A model generated the notes under the pieces. That model was not told the origin of the DNA and made no database searches. It saw nothing but the letters and a program-made list of their open reading frames with translations. From an uncultured Flavobacteriaceae bacterium (lineage in GTDB: Bacteria; Bacteroidota; Bacteroidia; Flavobacteriales; Flavobacteriaceae), in contig CANKZG010000001.1 of the NCBI GenBank assembly GCA_947488435.1, positions 1,418,308 to 1,482,307 on the forward strand: DNA of 64,000 nucleotides. The letters are read 5' to 3'. Both the position numbers and the translations under genes were made by a program. Below are positions 61,437-64,000 of the stretch, piece by piece. Each line of letters opens with the position of its first letter. Position 1 is the first letter of the stretch.

Positions 61437-62261
61437 TTACCCTAAGGCAACTCTTTCAAAAGCAGTAACTTCTAAATCAGCATCAATAGATTTTACGTAT
61501 TGAGCAACACTTTGCTTATTATTTTTAATAAAATCCTGATTTACTAAGGTATTGTCTTTAAAGAAACGCTTGATTTTTCCTTTAGCGATATTATCTAACA
61601 TTGCCTCAGGTTTTCCTTCTTGACGTAACTGATCTTTTGCAATTTCAATCTCCTTTTCGATAGTTGCTTGATCCACACCATCTTCGTTTAAAGCAACTGG
61701 GTTCATAGCAGCAGCCTGCATTGCAACATCTTTAGCAACTGTAGCGGCACCATCAACAGCATTGGATAGTCCTACCAAAGTGGCAATTTTGTTACCTGCA
61801 TGAATATAAGATCCAACAAAAGAAGCGTTTAATTTTTTGAAACCACCAATTTCAATTTTCTCACCGATAACTCCAGTTTGTTCTGTTAGCTTATCCTGAA
61901 CAGACATTCCATTAAAATCCGCAGCTAAAAAATTGTCTTTAGTATCAAAATCTAATGCTAAACCAGCTAGATCCTTAGCTAAAGTTACAAAAGTATCATT
62001 CTTAGCAACAAAGTCTGTTTCACAATTTAAAGAGATAATAACTCCACTATTGTTTTCAGCATTTACTTTCGCTATTACAGCACCTTCAGAAGAATCTCTG
62101 TCAGCTCTTTTAGCAGCTACTTTTTGTCCTTTTTTACGAAGAATTTCAATAGCTTTTTCAAAATTTCCTTCTGCTTCAACCAATGCCTTTTTACAATCCA
62201 TCATCCCGGCACCCGTTGTTTTTCTTAATTTATTTACCTCAGCGGCGGTAATCTTTACCAT
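61437..62261 (-). CDS. tsf: translation elongation factor Ts
   Basis: Nucleotide exchange factor for EF-Tu, 274 residues. The N-terminal MVKITAAEVNKLRKTTGAGMMDCKKAL is the TsF UBA-like domain with the TDxTGA-like signature. The core SLNCETDFVAKNDTF (about 79-93) is the conserved EF-Tu contact. It lies 110 bases downstream of rpsB in the expected order. The next usual partner, pyrH, is 5.4 kb away. Confidence 0.97.
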   Translation of the reverse strand: MVKITAAEVNKLRKTTGAGMMDCKKALVEAEGNFEKAIEILRKKGQKVAAKRADRDSSEGAVIAKVNAENNSGVIISLNCETDFVAKNDTFVTLAKDLAGLALDFDTKDNFLAADFNGMSVQDKLTEQTGVIGEKIEIGGFKKLNASFVGSYIHAGNKIATLVGLSNAVDGAATVAKDVAMQAAAMNPVALNEDGVDQATIEKEIEIAKDQLRQEGKPEAMLDNIAKGKIKRFFKDNTLVNQDFIKNNKQSVAQYVKSIDADLEVTAFERVALG

Positions 62262-62370
62262 CTTGATTTCTGTTATTGAATTACACTAATATCATGTTTA
62301 TTTACTTGATTTCTAGTGTAATAGTTTAAATTAATATACAATTTTAATAAATACTATTTGTTTGGAAGGT

Positions 62371-63492
62371 TTACTCAACCCCTCCACTTACGCTATCTTG
62401 CCATGTCTTAAGCTCATCCCATTTCCCTTCGGCAGCCATTTTTGCTTGTTTTGGCCATGATGCAGGGTTTTTAGAAGCAAAAGTAGAGCCAGCTTCGGTC
62501 AAAATAGTTTTTAAATCCTCCTCAGATTTATCTGCAAGAAGCGCAAAAGTAGTAATCCCTGCCGCTTGTAGTAATTCTGATATTTTCGGTCCTATACCCT
62601 CTACCTTGGTAAGGTTATCTGCAACAACTTCAGCGGGAGCTTCTTTCTTAGCTGGCTTAGCCTCAACTGCTGGAGTTTCTTCTGCTTTTGCTGGCGCTTC
62701 TTTTTTAGCTGGTTTAGCTTTTGCCGGAGCATCTTCAGTTTTAGCAGCTGCTTCTGTTTTTGCAGGAGCTTCCTTTGCTGGTGCCGCATCTTTAGACTTT
62801 TCAGCTTTACGTTCCGATAATCCTTCTGAAATAGCACCTGTTACCTCTGTTAAAATTGCTTCAATTGATTTTGAAGCATCATCATTCGAAGGAATTACGT
62901 ACTGAATAGGTCTTGGATCAGAATTTGTATCTACCATCGCAAAAATGGGGATATTTAACTTCTGAGCTTCTTTTACGGCAATATGCTCACGCATCGTATC
63001 AACAACAAAAAGCGCGCCTGGTAAGCGTGTCATTTCAGAAATAGACCCTAAGTTCTTTTCTAGTTTTGCTCTTAAACGATCCACTTGAAGACGTTCTTTC
63101 TTAGAAAGTGTGTTGAACGTTCCATCTTTTTTCATACGATCGATTGAAGCCATTTTTTTGACAGCTTTTCTAATCGTAACAAAGTTTGTTAACATTCCAC
63201 CTGGCCATCTTTCTGTGATGTAAGGCATATTTACCTTAGCTACTTTATCAGAGACAATATCCTTAGCTTGTTTTTTGGTAGCCACAAATAAAATTTTTCT
63301 TCCCGAAGCTGCAATTTTCTTCAAAGCCTCATTCGCTTCGTCTAATTTTGCAACTGTTTTGTATAAGTTGATTACGTGAATCCCATTACGCTCCATGTAG
63401 ATGTAAGGCGCCATGTTTGGATTCCATTTTCTAGTGAGGTGACCAAAATGTACACCTGCCTCTAAGAGGTCTTTTACTTCAGCTTTTGCCAT
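62371..63492 (-). CDS. rpsB: 30S ribosomal protein S2 with C-terminal HhH extension
   Basis: S2 of 373 residues, about 120 longer than typical S2. Residues 1-226 are the ordinary core (HFGHLTRKWNPNMAPYIYMER near 16-36, and DTMREHIAVKEAQKL). A linker of about 60 residues rich in Ala, Lys, Pro and Glu follows (about 227-287). The last 85 residues are a helix-hairpin-helix-like domain (VEGIGPKISELLQAAGITTF) ending WPKQAKMAAEGKWDELKTWQ. This tail matches the extension of flavobacterial ribosomal protein L21. It is an unusual fusion for S2. Confidence 0.92.
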   Translation of the reverse strand: MAKAEVKDLLEAGVHFGHLTRKWNPNMAPYIYMERNGIHVINLYKTVAKLDEANEALKKIAASGRKILFVATKKQAKDIVSDKVAKVNMPYITERWPGGMLTNFVTIRKAVKKMASIDRMKKDGTFNTLSKKERLQVDRLRAKLEKNLGSISEMTRLPGALFVVDTMREHIAVKEAQKLNIPIFAMVDTNSDPRPIQYVIPSNDDASKSIEAILTEVTGAISEGLSERKAEKSKDAAPAKEAPAKTEAAAKTEDAPAKAKPAKKEAPAKAEETPAVEAKPAKKEAPAEVVADNLTKVEGIGPKISELLQAAGITTFALLADKSEEDLKTILTEAGSTFASKNPASWPKQAKMAAEGKWDELKTWQDSVSGGVE

Positions 63493-63758
63493 TTTTAATA
63501 TTTAGTTTACGTTCTTTTGAATTAGCAATGTTGAAGTGGTACGTATTTACGCAGCCTCCAACATTTAGATGCTAAACTAATTTTCACCCAAACTAAATTC
63601 AGTTTAGGGTATCCTTCAATTAATGGAATAATATCAGGAATTTAAAGTTGCCTTTTGCAAGGCGTTTCAAGGAACTTAGAGTTATATTTCCTAACTTTTT
63701 TAGGAACTTTAATTATAAATAAAATATGAATGTCCTATGATTAGGACATTCGATAATA
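63493..63758. other. rpsI-rpsB intergenic region with small hairpins
   Basis: It contains TTCCTAA/TTAGGAA (63688-63706) and GAATGTCC/GGACATTC (63729-63752) stems plus a GCCTT/AAGGC stem near 63650. None has a convincing T-run in the right place, so they may be an rpsI 3' structure or part of an rpsB leader that senses S2. No ORF was seen. Confidence 0.35.
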
Positions 63759-64000
63759 TTAACGTTTAGAGAACTGGAATTTCTTACGCGCTTTCTTTTG
63801 ACCAAATTTCTTACGTTCAACCATTCTAGGGTCTCTTGTTAAAAGGCCTTCTGGTTTAAGAATAGCTCTATTTTCCTCATCTACTTCACACATTATTCTG
63901 GAAAGTGCTAAACGCACAGCTTCTGCCTGTCCTGTAATACCACCACCATAAACATTTACCTTTACATCATAGCTACCTTCGGTATCTGTTAATGAAAAAG
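63759..64000 (-). CDS. rpsI: 30S ribosomal protein S9, 5' truncated by the window edge
   Basis: C-terminal 80 residues of S9 on the minus strand, read to a stop at 63759. Clear S9 motifs are [20 protein letters not shown] followed by the basic [20 protein letters not shown] and the terminal SKR, whose Arg touches the P-site tRNA. The start lies beyond base 64000. It is upstream of rpsB, as in other flavobacteria where rplM-rpsI precede rpsB-tsf. Confidence 0.97.
   Translation of the reverse strand, partial: FSLTDTEGSYDVKVNVYGGGITGQAEAVRLALSRIMCEVDEENRAILKPEGLLTRDPRMVERKKFGQKKARKKFQFSKR

Noticed and set aside
62601-62905. Gln/Leu-rich (minus) and Ala-rich (plus) ORFs within rpsB
   Set aside because: Both are out-of-frame shadows of the low-complexity linker of S2.
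1-64000. CRISPR arrays, insertion sequences, prophage or integrase genes
   Set aside because: No regularly spaced repeats, transposase, integrase or phage structural ORFs were seen in either strand.

Overview
The window is a chromosomal segment of a marine-type Flavobacteriaceae bacterium (phylum Bacteroidota). The evidence is low G+C content, A-rich start regions with little Shine-Dalgarno sequence, TAnnTTTG-like -7 promoter elements, an Oar-type TonB receptor, DUF5686 and DUF4407 proteins, a BlaI/M56 pair, a PorT-like barrel, and an S2 ribosomal protein with the HhH tail familiar from flavobacterial L21. Genus and species cannot be fixed from the sequence alone. No insertion sequences, phage genes or CRISPR arrays were seen.

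Layout. 1-1.3 kb: end of a dTDP-rhamnose operon (rfbC partial, rfbD), then two tiny ORFs. 2-6.3 kb: DUF4407 protein and a BlaI/M56 regulatory pair with its operator. 6.4-13.3 kb: DoxX-like protein, M20 dipeptidase, tRNA-Leu, Oar-like TonB receptor, DUF2064 protein. 13.9-15.85 kb: DUF4142 protein, cupredoxin, then a compact locus of four unlisted basic micro-ORFs between an ECF-like promoter and a strong terminator. 16-19.7 kb: sugar-acid genes (GntP permease, lactonase-fold lipoprotein, uxuA). 19.97-26.7 kb: a RiPP-type module (C39 peptidase/ABC exporter, HlyD protein, split LanB dehydratase) with no visible precursor. 27-32.5 kb: sugar transporter, Kdo transferase, DegT aminotransferase, galE. 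32.6-40.8 kb: amidohydrolase, 2-oxoglutarate dehydrogenase E1/E2, retropepsin, TatD, asparaginase. 40.9-46.1 kb: tRNA-Ser and an ExbB/ExbD system with a duplicated exbD pair and a PorT-like barrel. 46.1-56 kb: rpoN, asnS, MMPL exporter, DUF5686 protein, OsmC, frr, pyrH. 56.2-61.4 kb: M61 peptidase and an ECF sigma / HEAT anti-sigma-like / two DUF4097 operon. 61.4-64 kb: tsf, rpsB and the end of rpsI.

How the genes fit together. The usually contiguous rpsB-tsf-pyrH-frr translation cluster is split by a 5-kb, oppositely oriented block holding the M61 peptidase and the ECF module. Three separate transcription units (DUF4407, DUF4142, the micro-ORF locus) carry the same TGTAAC-N16-C[G/A]T(T)CTA spacing upstream, which suggests one ECF-type stress regulon. 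The strongest undescribed candidate is the micro-ORF locus at 15.05-15.85 kb. Two of its 37-codon ORFs differ in 11 codons, 8 of them silently, which is hard to explain unless the peptides are translated. The RiPP-like module without a visible substrate is the second candidate.
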